NCBI GenBank assembly: GCA_028564705.1
Contig: JAPXFQ010002912.1
Coordinates: 2,225,001-2,289,000, forward strand
DNA length: 64,000 bases
Source: Apricaphanius iberus
Lineage: Eukaryota; Chordata; Actinopteri; Cyprinodontiformes; Aphaniidae
Reading direction: 5' to 3'
Positions 22,841 to 36,109 of the stretch are shown one piece after another (within the stretch, counting starts at the first letter, position 1; each line of letters opens with the position of its first letter). The notes beneath the pieces were generated by a model. It was not told where the DNA came from and did not search any database. It saw nothing but the letters and a program-made list of their open reading frames with translations. The translations under genes were made by a program, and so were the position numbers.

Positions 22841-25800
22841 TTTCCAGTTAGTGGCATTCTTGAGCTGTGCTGGTTTCTGAATATTAACTTTTAACAGTTT
22901 TCTAAGGGTGAATGTGTGGCACAGAGGTTGTGAAACCTGGAGTAATTTGTATGCTTCAAAGGAATTATTATTCCAAACTCAAATCAAAACTGGTTTTAGA
23001 ATGATGAAGCAGACTAACGGTAATCTACTGATATGTCCTTCCTAAGACTTCATTGATTTGTTTAAAAATCCATGCCAGCAAATCAAAAAATGTACTCCCC
23101 AAACTTTGCCAAGACGAGTGGTCAAACCTTGTGTTCAAATTATGCCAGAAGCTGAAGAAGGACACAAATTGAAATATTGTAGGATCCTTTTGCAAGGAAA
23201 ATATCAGTTGTTATAAATCCTCATTCTTCTCACTCCTGTTGATTTTATGCATGTTTCTTCTGTAACCTTTAGCATCCTGAGAACCATTATCCATGTTAGG
23301 TATGGCCGTCTGCTAATGTGATACTCCAAGATGCTGAGAAGTATAGAGCCTTGCAAAATGATTTGTGTAATATATATTTGGCGACAATTAGTTCTCCCCC
23401 AGAGGTCAATATCTATGTTGCTTGTGCTGAAATCGCAATAGATTTATAGTTGCAATACTCCTGCCAAGGTGCTGTGTAACTACTGTTGTTTACCCAAAAA
23501 CGCTTTAAATGCATCATAAATGTCAAACAGAAATGCCAGTAAAGCCCATAATAAGTGGACTTAATTGTAACGGCGCAAACAAAGTGTGTAAGCACTAAAT
23601 TAGGTTTTTCTGGATCATTATTTACCATTTATTGTGTCTCAATAAATGCAGCTAAGTCCTTTTTAACATCCGGTGCTGCTGTTCATTTCAATTATTTATG
23701 TGACATTTCAAGCTTTTCCATAACAGTTAAGATAACGTTAAGATTCTATCCTGAATGGCCTTTCACCTTGGCAACAGGGTGAATTTGTGTCCTCTACTTA
23801 ATCTACTGCAGAGGAGACTGCATGCACCGGTATCTGCACGCGCTCAGTCCCTGTTGGCTTATGTTACCCTGAGCTAATGCGAAGATTACCTGTGTGAGAA
23901 GGATGCCGTGCAGTGCTGAATACCCACTGGGCATTTCTCCTTACTGTGCAGAGTGTGCTGACGATGCAAACAGCGTATGCAATGTTGCTGGCTTATCGTT
24001 ACCTTACAGTGTTCCGGTCCTTCAGCATTTTAAACTGATGATCTGCCCCTAAATTGAAACCTTTTTGAGACCATTAGCATACCTCCTGAAAACCAGCTTT
24101 GTTGTCTGGGTTTTATGATTTCCTCCGAGTTTGTTATTCAATACCTACAACATCAAATCTTCACTGGAGCTTTGATTTACAGCAGCTTGATCCACTGTGA
24201 GGTACTGGGGCCTTTGATGTCAAATGTTTAACGAAATCATGCTCGATTGCAGGGGGGCGCCTGTTCGGCTGGTAGAGAGAGGTAGAAAGCAGAGAGAGGT
24301 GGTGTTTTTCCTTCCCAGCAGTGGATAAAGTGATGAGTGATCAGCTGGAGGAGGTAGAGAGGGAGTTATATAAGCATGTGGGATGCAAGATGTTTCTTCA
24401 AACTGGGGATAGCGCCCACTCACTGCACTGCTGCTGCTGTTTCTACTCTTCTGAATGTGACGTAGGAAAAGTGTTAATACATCCTTATGTTTGTGTACGA
24501 TATGATCTCATTCCTTAGATATGAATTCAACTATTCGTCAGTCATCTGCTACACTGGGACACACGAGCCGTAAATTCTGCATGTACTGTTTTATATGAAT
24601 ATTGTAATTTGATAACCAGTGTGTTCTGGTTGGTGTTCTGCAGCTAGAGGGTGCACAAGTACACAGCATGGAGAAAGCGGTGACTGTCCGGTCTTTTTCA
24701 GAATGGAGAAAGTTTTTAGGCTAAAACTGTGTTAAAATGTAGAGAATGCTTCGTATTTCAGCACCTTGCTCAATGTTGCATTGCTGCAGTCTTTTAAACC
24801 AGTCTGAAAATAATACAATTTAGATATTAGATACATTCTGGCATATTTTTCATATAAAAAGTACAGACTTTTCCAAACCTAGATTTTTAAAGTTTTCAGT
24901 CCTTATTTAGTCAATGTTTTGTATAAATATAAAGTTCACAGAGCTTATGGCAGACATTTCTACAGGGGTTGAGCTTAAAATACAGAATGGATGGATGGAT
25001 ACTTTCTTAGAATATGTAATAAAAGTATGGTACTAATTTAGAAAAAAATAGCCATTAGTGTTAGAATACTGAAGTTCTAAATTCAATTCACTCAGTTTCT
25101 TTATATGGCGCCGATTCTCTACAGATGTCATCTCAAGACACTTTAAAAGAAAAGTCATTTCAATACAGTCTATATGATAAAAACATTTCCATTAGTTTAA
25201 AAGTTTTCTATTTAAGGAAACCCAGCAGATTGAGTCATTGGCTTGAATGAAGCAAAAAGTTGATAACAGGACATCCCAGTCTATGCCCCCCCTTCCAACA
25301 CGGCATTGTAGCTGAGCAAGATACCAGACCAGGTGTAGCTTCTATGGAGAGTAAAAAAATCAGAGATAAAAAAAACTACGTTAAAAACCAAAATAACAGC
25401 AAGATATACAACCTGACAGTTGTAAAAGAGAAAAGTAGAAGAGTAAAGTGGTCAGTCTAAAATGTGTTGACGGTAAGATGGTAAGACATTGCTGCACATT
25501 GTAAACAGGAAAGGTTACGTCAGAAAGATGCTCTTACGTCCAGCTTTGGGAGGAAGCCACGGCCCACTCTTTAATCTATCCTTGTCTAAGTGGACTCATC
25601 ACTGCATTAAAAATAGTCCATGTATCCAGGCTAACACACAGTTCGGCATAGTGAAAATAAAGCTTCTATTTCTTAAGGTAATTTAAGGGAAATTTTCATA
25701 AAATTTGTTGCAGAATCTTAAAGTAAATACTACAAAAAAGCAAAAATGAGTGCTTGAACCTGGGGTTGTAGATGTAAAATACATCCACCTTTTTGCTCTG

Positions 25801-27310
25801 TTAGGATATCTATATGCTCTATTCTTATTGATTTTCAATGAGCGCATGTGGATGTGTGTTATTTATTCAGAGCAAACTCCAACAACTGCACAGCAGCACA
25901 ACATAAGTGGAGCAGACTCTGTGGTGATGAAGAGGTCACTGCTGTACCTGAAGGAGATGCTAGAGAGAGTTGTTGGCAGGCTAAAGATGATTAAAACAAA
26001 ATCAGACAATGTTTTTCCTGGAACACACAAAAAAAGAGAATGAATCCTAAAAAAAAAGAAAAAAAAAGATTTTGGCCCCTGTTTTCATATAATTGCCAAG
26101 GGCAACAGATGCTGCTGCATGCATGGAGACAAGAGAGGACCATGTTGTTGAAACTGGAACACAGCTCTGTGTGTGTCCTTGTGATTGGGCCCATATGTGT
26201 AGTCCTGCTGTTGGGGGGATTAGGTTTAAAATGCTGCCTGTTCCCACACATTCACAAACATACCACAGAGGGAGACTGTGTGCACCTCTCTCCTTCTACC
26301 TAACCAGTTATCTACAGGCTGACAACACATCAGAAGCTTATTTATCACCCACCAAAAGGATTATTAATGGAGTCTTCATGTCTCCAATGATTAAGTGTTC
26401 TGAAAATACCTGGAAATCCATGTCATAGTAAAGGTGAAGAAGTTTCAATTTTTTAAAAGCCCACACAGTATTTGTCACACTTATAATGTAGACAGGTGAT
26501 ACGAATGATGAAAGTGATGATAAAATCCAATGTTGATAGCCTTTACAGTCCTTTTGGCTTTAAATGTTATTGCATACTAATAATAGGTCAACCAACACTG
26601 ATGTGTTGGTGCATGTATCTAGCTCATAGAGCAAAACCCTGCCAGTGCATATATTACTTTAAGAAATAGTCACATGACCGATACGGTTGCTGTCTCGCCT
26701 GTCACTAAAGAGCCAAATTATGTTTAAATGTAGGAGGATCTCCGCCTGTCATCAGGATGCGTCTCTACCAAAAGTACATGTGTTGAACCAAAACTATTCC
26801 TACAAAGCCACTGTAAAATCATGGAACCCAAAAGAAAACTAAAAGTTTCCGTCACTGTTTTGAATTATCTAATGTTGACAAATATACTTTTTTCCCCTTG
26901 TTTCATCCTGTTCCTCTCAGTTTCAGCTTAATCTGTCAGAACTTCATTCCATTTCAAAAGGACTGTTAAATAATTCATACTTTTTTCTGCAGGTTAAATG
27001 TTGCATTTGCTCAACTGAACTTTCATACATTAACAAAAGCACGTCTTCAAAGCTCTAACATCACAGAGCATGAAAATCAAGAGGCTAAAATTCCACCTAG
27101 AATAAATACAGGTATACTGACATGATACATCCATCTCGTGGTCACTTTATTCTCAATGAATACATGTTATTTTATTTTATTTTTGACCATCAAGCTACAT
27201 GATTTGGACCATGTCGTGGTGAACTTAATTAAGGACTGCCAAACTGCCAGTATTGCTGGGAGTGAGGGGTTCAGGGGACTGTTTCATGTCCATCATACCA
27301 TACCATCATA

Positions 27311-28725
27311 CACTGCTCAAAATAATAAAGGGAACACTTAATACAATGTAATTCAAAGTCAATCATACTTCGGTGAAATCTAACTGTCCCCTTAAGAAGC
27401 AAAACTGATTTACAAGACAGACAACAGGTGGAAATTATAGGCAATTAGCAAGACACCCCCAATAAAGGTTCTACAGTGGGTTGACCATAAACCACTTCTC
27501 AGTTCCTGTACTTTCTGGCTGATGTTTTCGTCACTTTTGAATGCTGGTGGTACTTTCACTCTAGTGGTAGCATCAGGTTGTCTACAACCCACACAAGCGG
27601 CTCAGGTAGTGCAGCTCATCCAAATGGCACATCAATGTGAGCTGTGGCAAGAAGGTTTAGTGTGTCACTCAGCGTAGTTTCCAGAGCATGGAGGTGCTAC
27701 CAGGAGACCGATAAGTACATCAGGAGACGTGAAGGAGGCCGTAGGAGGGCAGCCACCCAGCAGCAAGACTGCTACCTCCACCTTTGTGCAAGGAGGAACA
27801 GGAGGACCTAGAGCCCTCTAACCTTCAGCAGGCTGCAGATGTGACTGCTTAAACGGTCAGAATAAGGCTCCATCAGGATATGTTAAGGTCTGACATCCAC
27901 AGGTGGGGGTTGTCCTTACAGCCTAACATTGTACGGGATGGCAGGAAACACCAAGATTAGAAAATTAGCCACTGGCTCTTCAAAGATGAACGCAAATTCA
28001 CACTGAGCACATGTAACAGACGAGACAGAGTCTGAGGTATGTTTTGCTATATGTTGCTCCAGCAACAATGGTTAGGCAGCTGGTCGTAATGGATGACACG
28101 TGGGGTGGGGAACAGATCTCAATGTGCTCTCTAGAGGTAGCCTGACTGCCATTAGGTACTGAGATGAAATCCTCAGAGATCTTGTGATACCATGCTGGTA
28201 GGCTTGCAAGACAATGCTAGACCTCATGAGGCTGGAGTGTGTCAACAGTTTCTGCAAGATGAAAGCATTAATACTATGTACTGCCTCTCCCCAGACCTGA
28301 ATCCAATTTAGCACATCTGTAACATTAGGTCTTGCCCTATCCACCAACACTACGTTGCACCACAGATTATCCAGGAGTTGGTGGAGATTTTAGTCCAGGT
28401 CTGGGAGAACATCCGTCAGGAGACCATCCACCACCTCATCAGGAGCATATAGGGAGGTGAATGCAGACACTTTGAGGCCACACACACTACTCATCCTGAT
28501 TTTGACTTTTTTTAAGGACATATCAAAGTTGGATCAGCCTGTAGTGTGTTTTTCCACTTTAATTTTCAGTCAGAATTTAAATCCGAAATTTGATTTTCAT
28601 TGATACTTTGCCTGTGACTTTGTCAGCACATTCAACTATATAGAGAACAAAATATTTAATATGAATATTTCAGTCTTTCAGATCTAGGACATTATATTAG
28701 TGTTTCCTCTATTTGTTGAGCTGTG
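27311..28725 (+). mobile_element. nearly full-length Tc1/mariner element with broken transposase, TA-flanked
   Basis: The terminal repeats are CACTGCTCAAAATAATAAAG on the left and, reverse complemented, CACAGCTCAACAAATAGAGG on the right, with TA at 27309-27310 and 28726-28727. The transposase runs on the + strand in broken frames. An N-terminal part gives QAAQVVQLIQ then ARRFSV. The first catalytic Asp lies in FKDERKFTLSTC near 27985-28020 and the second in QDNARPHEAGVCQQF near 28211-28255. The third motif near 28297-28320 reads SPDLNPI-stop-HIC, so the codon for the catalytic Glu is TAG. There are also indels (for example near 27617) and a missing stretch between the first and second motifs near 28030-28110. 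Confidence 0.9.
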
Positions 28726-29056
28726 TATATTTTGTGTACTCTAATCATTTCAATGCAAAGACCTTGGAGAAACTTTTATTTTAATTATAAAAGTATTAAA
28801 ATATCCAGCCTTCCTCAAGGACAAGTTCATAAGCAACATCACATTTGAACAGTGACACTTCTTCACAAGTTGTGACACGCATTCACATTATCGTATTGTA
28901 TATTTTAAAGAGTACACTTTTAAAGTGTACAATATGGCATACAATTACTTATACTTTATTATATATGATAGTTCATTGAATTAGTATGTCGGTTGAGTAT
29001 TCCAATTAGATTACCTGAAATAATCTTTAAGATCCAGTAGGTGTCAGTAGACAAAA

Positions 29057-30733
29057 GGCATCTCTCCACTAGTACCTTTTGGCGAGCCGTACCGTACCGT
29101 CACGATCGGTAACGCGACTCGACACGGTTTGACTCGTCAAGTGTTGCTTCACAGTTGCAACAAACCAGAACGTCTGAAGCGAGCGGGTGCGTCATATGCT
29201 GGGCGGCCACAGAGTACGTAGTGGGAAGTAAACACAGGCTCGGAGAAAAAGAAGAACAATGGCGACCTCACTAGCAATCCTGAGCTTTTTGCTCAGTTTC
29301 TGGATTTCTGTAGTTCCACGTCGAAGAGAAAGCCTCTCTCATTGAAGAATACAGACCCCGGAAAAGCTGCACATTGCAAGGAAAAGCATGGTGGAGTAGT
29401 ACAAACGAGTGTGAGAAGCTCTGCTGGAGAATGACACGACAGGACCCCGGCAGCTTGTGTGGGTAAGCCGATGCAAATACTACCCCGGTGTTGTGGGCTA
29501 TAAATAACCTCTGGGTTTTTATTTATTCGCTAAAGCCCAGCGTAAAAACCTATGTTAACAAGTTGGCTTTATTAATAAGTATTCTGTGCGTGCGTGTTTC
29601 AGATGACTGCTCTGTAAAGTTGTCGAAGCCGACCGTCGGTTTGGTCGTTTAACTGGGTCTTTCAGTGATGAGACGTTCTTCTGGGTTTCACCGAAGCTCA
29701 GTGGCTGCAGAATTTAAGGATGTTGGAACAAATTCATCTACATGTGCAGCAAACTACGTCCAGCGCTGGAGCAACGCGGCTTTTTTGCCTCTGTGTCCCC
29801 TTAAAGAAAGGAGTTGCCATATACATGCTACGAATTCTATGAATTACAAACCACAACTGTATGTTTTGTAATAAAGCTGTGTGCTTTGAAAATGTTTTCA
29901 GATTTTTAAATCATCACCACTACAATGTGTTTTACAGATATCCCATCTTTGAGTAGGCTTAGGCTTTTCATTAGCTTTCAAATGTATGCAGTTTACTTAT
30001 TTAGCAGCGCAATACTTTTTTACTTTTAACAGGCAGAGCAAATGTTGCTATCAGATTTTTAAAATGTTGCTTAACGCTGATGCCAGACATAATTAGGTAA
30101 ATGATTCCACCAACCAGCGTGTAATGAAGCTGCAAATGATAATACAAGCATATAGCTTGGACATTTTTATTGGACAGGTATAGAAAAAGTTCAGAAACAA
30201 AGTCCAGTTGCACGTCTGTGGGTCATGGTTTAATCTGCAGCATCCCAGGAAGGTTTCATTGAAGGCAGATGGAAGGCATATCGTGCGAACCGCGATCAGC
30301 CCCAACTCCTCCTTGATAATCCTCTCACAGAGAGCAGCTCCATCCAGCTCACACTGAATCTCCTCTTCAACCAACAAGCTCAGAAATGCTGAAACTCTGT
30401 TTGGATCACAGCACTGGTTTTTAACGTTGTCATTGTTCTCCAGCAAACACTAAACACATCCACTCACTGTAGAAGGTTTCAAAATGGCAGTCGGTTTGTT
30501 GTTAAAAGACGCTGTCAAGTTACTCTCCAGTGACTCCGCCCTCCAGCCAATCAGTGACCGACAGCCGTCTGACGTCGCTTTTCAGTATCAGTTCAGCACG
30601 GATGGAACCACAGCTGAGGTGGTACGAAAAATAGTATCGGCTCGGAGCGGCTCAGCCAAACTTCTGCTGGTGGAGAGTAAACGGTACTGTGGTCGAGCCG
30701 AGTCGAGTCGAATCGTACCGGTGGAGAGATGCC
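29057..30733. mobile_element. 1.68-kb TIR element, PIF/Harbinger-like
   Basis: It begins GGCATCTCTCCACTAGTACC and its reversed right end is GGCATCTCTCCACCGGTACG, an inverted repeat of about 20 bp. Further in, both ends hold GACTCGAC/GAGTCGAGTCG-type repeats. Flanking bases are AAA on the left and TAA on the right, so a clean 3-bp duplication is not proven. The interior has an open minus-strand stretch (30093-30446, 117 codons, with LVEEEIQCELDGAALCERII) that I do not recognise and a short + strand start near 29259. The block is relatively GC- and CpG-rich, which comes from the element and is not evidence of a host promoter. Confidence 0.7.
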
Positions 30734-32977
30734 TAAAGACAGTGACACAGTATCAACACAGATTCAATAGGGTTGGAGTAATGTGACGAAACCCTTTAGG
30801 GGACTTCCTTACCCATCACTATTGCATACAGTAACTATCTTACAAATAAAAATAACATTTAAAACAATTGCAGTTGACCATACTCTAAATAAGAGAGGAG
30901 CTATAATATCACAGCACATTTAGGATAAAAAATCAAGTCAGGCTTAACAGTTTAAAATATCTCTATTTTTAGAAGGCAGCCCTACTTTGTTGCATACCTC
31001 CAAGTCCGTTGTTTCCAGGATACTAATAAAGCTGTACAGACAGGTCTGGGTAATTTACCTTAACAAATCTTTGCTCAGACAATCTGTGTATATATAAATG
31101 ATATGGGATGTTAAAGGCATCCTATCAATGATCATTGTCTATTAGAGGATTTGTATTACAGTTGAATAATGTGGGGTAAGTGTCATGTTAAAGGAAAAAA
31201 GGTCCTGGAATGATTGTTATTGTCTCTCTTTGGGGACTCGTCTTGATTTTTGGACATTTTATATCCACTGTACATAAATATGGGAGTACTCTCTAAATAT
31301 ATGCACAAATGATACCTCATTTAAATGTGGGCAGACAGAGTTGAGCGCAGGGAGGTGGTTGTTGTTCAGTGGAGCTATTTTAGGAGCTGATATGCCTTTG
31401 TATTGTTTCAGAATCAGGACACACAAACTCAGGTTTGCTCACATTTAACACCAAAATATTACTTTAGTGAATTTTTCATCAGAGCACAAGTAAAAGAGGT
31501 GTTTACAAAGAGATGCATGCTTTTACTTGGTCAGACGGTGTATTTAAGAGCTATTAATGCAATATTAGTTTACATAGTCTAATTAGTATTAATGTGTTAA
31601 CAGTTTAAAAAACCTCTATTTACAGTACATAGCCTATCCAATCTAATTTAAGATGAAAAGACAAGAAGGTATTTGTGTAAACACTTTTTTAATTCGTTGC
31701 TTAGTGATTTTGCCCCGACTTCTGAAAGAGACTGAATGAGATCATTGTAACAATATTAGATTTTATTCTTTTCAGAAAATACCTGAAAAGCAGAGTACCT
31801 GAGTTTAGGTTGATACAAAAAAAAAAAACATGTCTAAAGAATAGCATAATCAGTGCTGGTTCAAATACTGAAGTTTATAGGTGAATTAATTTATTAAAAA
31901 TACATTTTAGAAACTGATCGAATAACCTAGAAACTGAAAGAAATTTGCTAAAAATATGACATTTATAATTATATTTAACTCAGATTAGAACTGAAGGTGG
32001 ATTAGTTGCCAAGATTTGGATTTTTACCTTGTTTAAATTTAGTTTAAACTCTAACCTATTAAACTGGCTCTGAAAATGTACTTTTGAATATAAACCCAAA
32101 ACATTCATGAGCTGAGCAACTTTACAGCACAGCTGATATATTCATTAAACTGAGTAAAAATATGACCCATATAGTATTTGGAAAAGGGTGATGTTTTTTT
32201 TTTCTTGGCTGCATTCATTGCAATTAAATACAGGTGTTTTTTCTGTTGAGGTGTTTTGGGCTTTTTTCCTCTAAACTAATTTAATCCACTTTAATAAATA
32301 ATAGTTGCTAAGTAGCTGCTAAATTCACAAATCTCCTGATTGGCTATCTTGACGGTAAATTATTGTGATATTTACTTGAAGGAAGTCGGAAACTTTAAGG
32401 TTTGCAGAAATATATTTACATAACTTGCAATAAGTAATAATAATAATAAGTAAAATGAATATGGATTCATCTACAGTTATTTTTCTTCACCACTTTTACA
32501 AGATCTATGCATATTCATTTTCATACAGTGCAGGAAAATGCATGCACATTGTGTAGTGATCCACATGATGGCACTGCTGTCTCTAAGTTTAGCCTAGACT
32601 TTGGAGGTGAGAAAGCATAAAACAACTCCATCAGGGTTCCAAATTGCTTTCATTTAAAGCAGGTCCTCTGAGAACACAAAAATGAGGCAATTACAAATGG
32701 ATTTAATTTTGGAAAGATGCATCCACGGCGGCAAAGTGCAGATAGTTTCAGGCCCTGAAGGAGCACTTCCCCTAATGTTTTACAGTTGAGTGCTTCCTGG
32801 TATCAGAAAGAAGCCTTCAAGAGTCTGTTGTGTCCTCGGTTACCTGTAATACTAAAACACAGCCTATCTATGGGCTTTTTGTGTGTTAACCGTTACAGAT
32901 CCTCCTTGTGCTTGACCAAGATTATCAGTCATTTTAACAAATATCATAGCTTTTTGTTATATTTACTTATTGTTACA

Positions 32978-33650
32978 CCTAGTTTATGCTTCTCCGTTTT
33001 GACGGAGACGGATCGACGCAATGCCATTATCCGTCGATGCAAGGGCTCTCCATCACCTACGCAAGTACGGACTGAATCGAGTCCCATTTTTTAACGATCC
33101 GTCTCGGTCAATGGAGAGTGTATACCTGATTGGTCAGTTCAGCAACAACCAGAGATCGTTTCACCAGGACAGTGCTCTATAGTCGCTGTAATCGGTAGTT
33201 AATGCAGTGTTTGGGCACTACATGCTTTATATTGAAAGGATAATTTATCTAATCTGGTCCTTTGGTGATTTTGAGCACAAGGAGGTGTACGAAACAACAA
33301 AAAACGGCTGCTGTGTTTGTTTCCATGGGTTTTTTAAAGTATTTTATGAGCTGCACTTCTAGTAAAAAGCTTTACAGTTCAATCAAAACTTACTCTCTGT
33401 CGTCCATAGCTCCTTGAGGGGGGAATGTGTTCATAAGCTGAAGAAAAAACTAATTAACCAGAAACTACCATGCAACAGTAGGGAGATCTACCATGAAAAG
33501 TTAGCACCACCTGCTGTCCTGGTCAGTAATTGCTTTGCAGCACAGAAAAATCAATTAAGAATGGAGAGAAAGAAACTGACTACTATAAACAAAAAACAAT
33601 ACGTCAATACGTCTGGGTGCAAAGTTGCTGTTGGAGAAGTATAAACTAGG
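32978..33650. mobile_element. 673-bp TIR element
   Basis: The left end is CCTAGTTTATGCTTCTCC and the reversed right end is CCTAGTTTATACTTCTCC, one mismatch in 18. A second internal inverted repeat joins 33001-33015 and 33095-33109 (GACGGAGACGGATCG against its complement, one mismatch). On the minus strand near 33395-33410 a start codon is followed within a few codons by a GTAAGT donor, as in elements derived from spliced autonomous copies. No clear target duplication. Confidence 0.65.
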
Positions 33651-33659
33651 CTTTATGTT

Positions 33660-34375
33660 GTAGCTGTCAGGTGGTTTGAAGGGGGTTGGGTCAGGCATCT
33701 CTGCTTGTTTGTCTGTTTCGTGTCAGTTTATTGTTTGGGTTGATTGACTGGGGTTGGATGTTTAGTCTTGGTGGTCTGCAGTGCGTGAGATTGAGATTCG
33801 GAAGTTGGTTGAGTTTGAGTGCTGGTTGGGTGATGTTGTCAGTCTGTTTTTGCCATTGGTGTGGCCCTAAGCCTGGGGACACAGGGAAGTTGGGCATGGG
33901 AATTGGCCGGTGGTTTTGACTGTGCGTGTCGGCTATCGGGTGGTAGTGGGCTCTGCAGCTTGGGAGTGGAGCAGGGGGGAGCTATCTCAGTTGATTTTGG
34001 GTTGAGTCTCTGCTGGGGGGTGGGTGCCCTTAGGTTTCTTGGTCCATAGCTGGATCTGCCCTGGCATAGCCAGCTGCTGGTGAAACCTGTGGGCTCATTG
34101 CTACAACTCAATGGGGCTTGGGAATTTTGGGGCTGGGTGGTTTCCTCTGGGCTGTCCTCTCCTCCTTTCTAACGGAGCATCATTGGTCCTGCCTTGGGTT
34201 GCTGTGTTCTGGGGGTCCTCTGGATGTTTGTGGCTCTTTTCTCCCCTTCGTGTCTGAGTTGTCTTGTATAATGAGAGTAATGGATTGCATGTATTTAGCG
34301 CTTCAGAAACTTTCAAAGTGCTTTACAATTTCATAATTTATTTATTCACATTCACACACTATTTAAAGCAAGCTA
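33660..34375. repeat. G/T-rich low-complexity block ending in an interspersed-repeat tail
   Basis: 33660-34270 is strongly G+T-rich on the + strand (TGGG and TTGG motifs throughout), and short ORFs there are open in several frames because of the composition. 34275-34370 has GGATTGCATGTATTTAGCGC then TTCAAAGTGCTTTACA, resembling a common fish repeat end. I cannot name the family. It is most likely a decayed interspersed repeat, not a gene. Confidence 0.45.
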
Positions 34376-34423
34376 CAATTGTATATTTCCAATTCAAACC
34401 AAAAAAATAAAATTACTTGTGAC

Positions 34424-35040
34424 TAGGGTTGTCCTGATCTCAAGATCGGGTCAATATTTTCACATTTTCCAGTGAACGTAGATCGCCTATATTAGCTGAT
34501 AAGTCACGCCGATTTTTATGAAAGTATGTCCTAGGTACACGGCTGTATGTCTGTGATTGTGGCATAATTCAAATCTCTGTAGCGACGCAAACACTCAATT
34601 ACCACAAATTAGCATAGCAGATTAAACACAATTCTGATATGGGTAAACTTCGACAAATATGCTTAATCTTACTTCAAACTACAGTATATAATAATATATA
34701 TATATTTATTTATTTACAGGCAAAATTAAACCAAAATAAACCGAGGAAAACTTCTCTCAGCTCCTACAGGAAGGAAGAGGAAAAAAGGCAGACGCTGAGC
34801 AGCAACTGTGCCGCATTCAAATAGCGTAGGAAATCTATGCTATCTTCAGGAACATATATTTCAGCTTATAGTGAAAAAACCCATAAAAATACTGCAACTT
34901 ACAAATTTAGAAGGATATGGGCTTTTTAGCACGTACTCACTGAAAAATATAGAGTGAATGCGATCCCCTGAAAGTGGAAGATTGTGTTCACCAGCATATA
35001 GCCTTCTTGAAATACTTATATAAATAATGTACACATTGTA
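34424..35040 (+). mobile_element. hAT-like element, copy 1 of a two-copy family, right end missing
   Basis: It starts TAGGGTTGTCCTGATC, a hAT-type terminal sequence. The interior from about 34500 to 35040 aligns by eye with 54804-55300 in the same orientation. Examples are CTCAATTACCACAAATTAGC against CTCAATTACCACCAATCAG, and GATATGGGTAAACTTCGACA against AATATGGGTAAACTTCAACA. An AT-rich insertion near 34680-34720 is absent from the other copy. The right terminal repeat is lost here. Confidence 0.7.
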
Positions 35041-35463
35041 GCAGAGAAAGAGGTCACAAGTCATTTAAGATATATATATTTTTTTGCCTCAAAAGGGAAC
35101 ATATGTCGACAATTTTCCACTAGTTAAAATAGATCTTTGGGCTCATGAAAACATGAATGTGAAGTTGTTTGCTGGAAATAGCTTGTAGGAAGCCATTGTT
35201 ACCAACCTCTATTACCCTCTGTTTCAGTCCCTTTCAGATTGTGCTGTTTCTGCTCCTCAATTCATATTACATGAGCTGCTATTAACTTGGCCACACCCAA
35301 AGCTTCTAGAATCTTTGCTCATTGACTGTTAGCACTACGTTTGAAAGATATGGACATGGCTGCTGTCAGAATCTGCTCCCGTAGGAGGGGAGTCTCCTGA
35401 AGATCCTGAGACTCAGAATTTAGCAAGTTAATTCTGAATGGTTATTGAACAAATCACTTTAAG

Positions 35464-36109
35464 TTAAAGGAACATATTTAACTGCTTACCTGGCACGCTG
35501 ATATCTTCCTCCAGATAAGGTCCGATCTCTTCCTGAGACTCCGACTCTAACACTTCCAGCCCGAATTAGCTGACTCTACCTCTAGCATCCATGCGGCTAC
35601 ACAATCCCAATCTTCCCAGGAGTTGGAGTAGCTCAGTTCGGCGCCTCATCTTCCGTCCTCAGTCTTCCCCGCCCTTACCGGCAGCATCTTACCATCAAAA
35701 ATAAATTCAACCCATGCCACTCTTCAACTGGGACCCGATAAAGTGTTTTGCGCCCTTTTGACCAGCCAAAAACTGAGCATTTTGCGTGGTGTTTCAGCAT
35801 GGTGTTTCCTAATCTGAACCAATACTTTCCAATCTGTAACAAAATGGTGGATATCCGATAAGTTACTGCTGTACCTAGTGGGTGGAGACAGTGCTCTGAG
35901 GGGCTGTGAATATTCCAGTGTTTTGTGAGGTAGAAAGCCGTGCTGATTTTACACGGCTAACTCAGAGACTGAAGGCAGGATGAATTCAGAAACCCCCATT
36001 TCACTCAAAACAGCATGGATGGTTAATACGCGTGTATATGCACCTGAGACACACAATAACACCCTAAATCCCAGGAAAAGGGATTTTTTTTTTGATATGT
36101 CCCCTTTAA
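35464..36109. mobile_element. 646-bp TIR element sharing a spliced-ORF module with the 39657 element
   Basis: The left end is TTAAAGGAACATAT and the reversed right end is TTAAAGGGGACATAT, a terminal inverted repeat of about 14 bp. Between about 35484 and 35535 lies the complement of a module reading QEEIGPYLEEDI on the minus strand, followed by a CCAG/GTAAGC donor. Nearly the same module occurs at about 39962-40022. No target duplication was established. Confidence 0.6.

Noticed and set aside
29090..29500. CpG-rich host promoter and gene start (ATG near 29259)
   Set aside because: The region lies between matched terminal inverted repeats, so it belongs to a mobile element; the frame stops after a few tens of codons.
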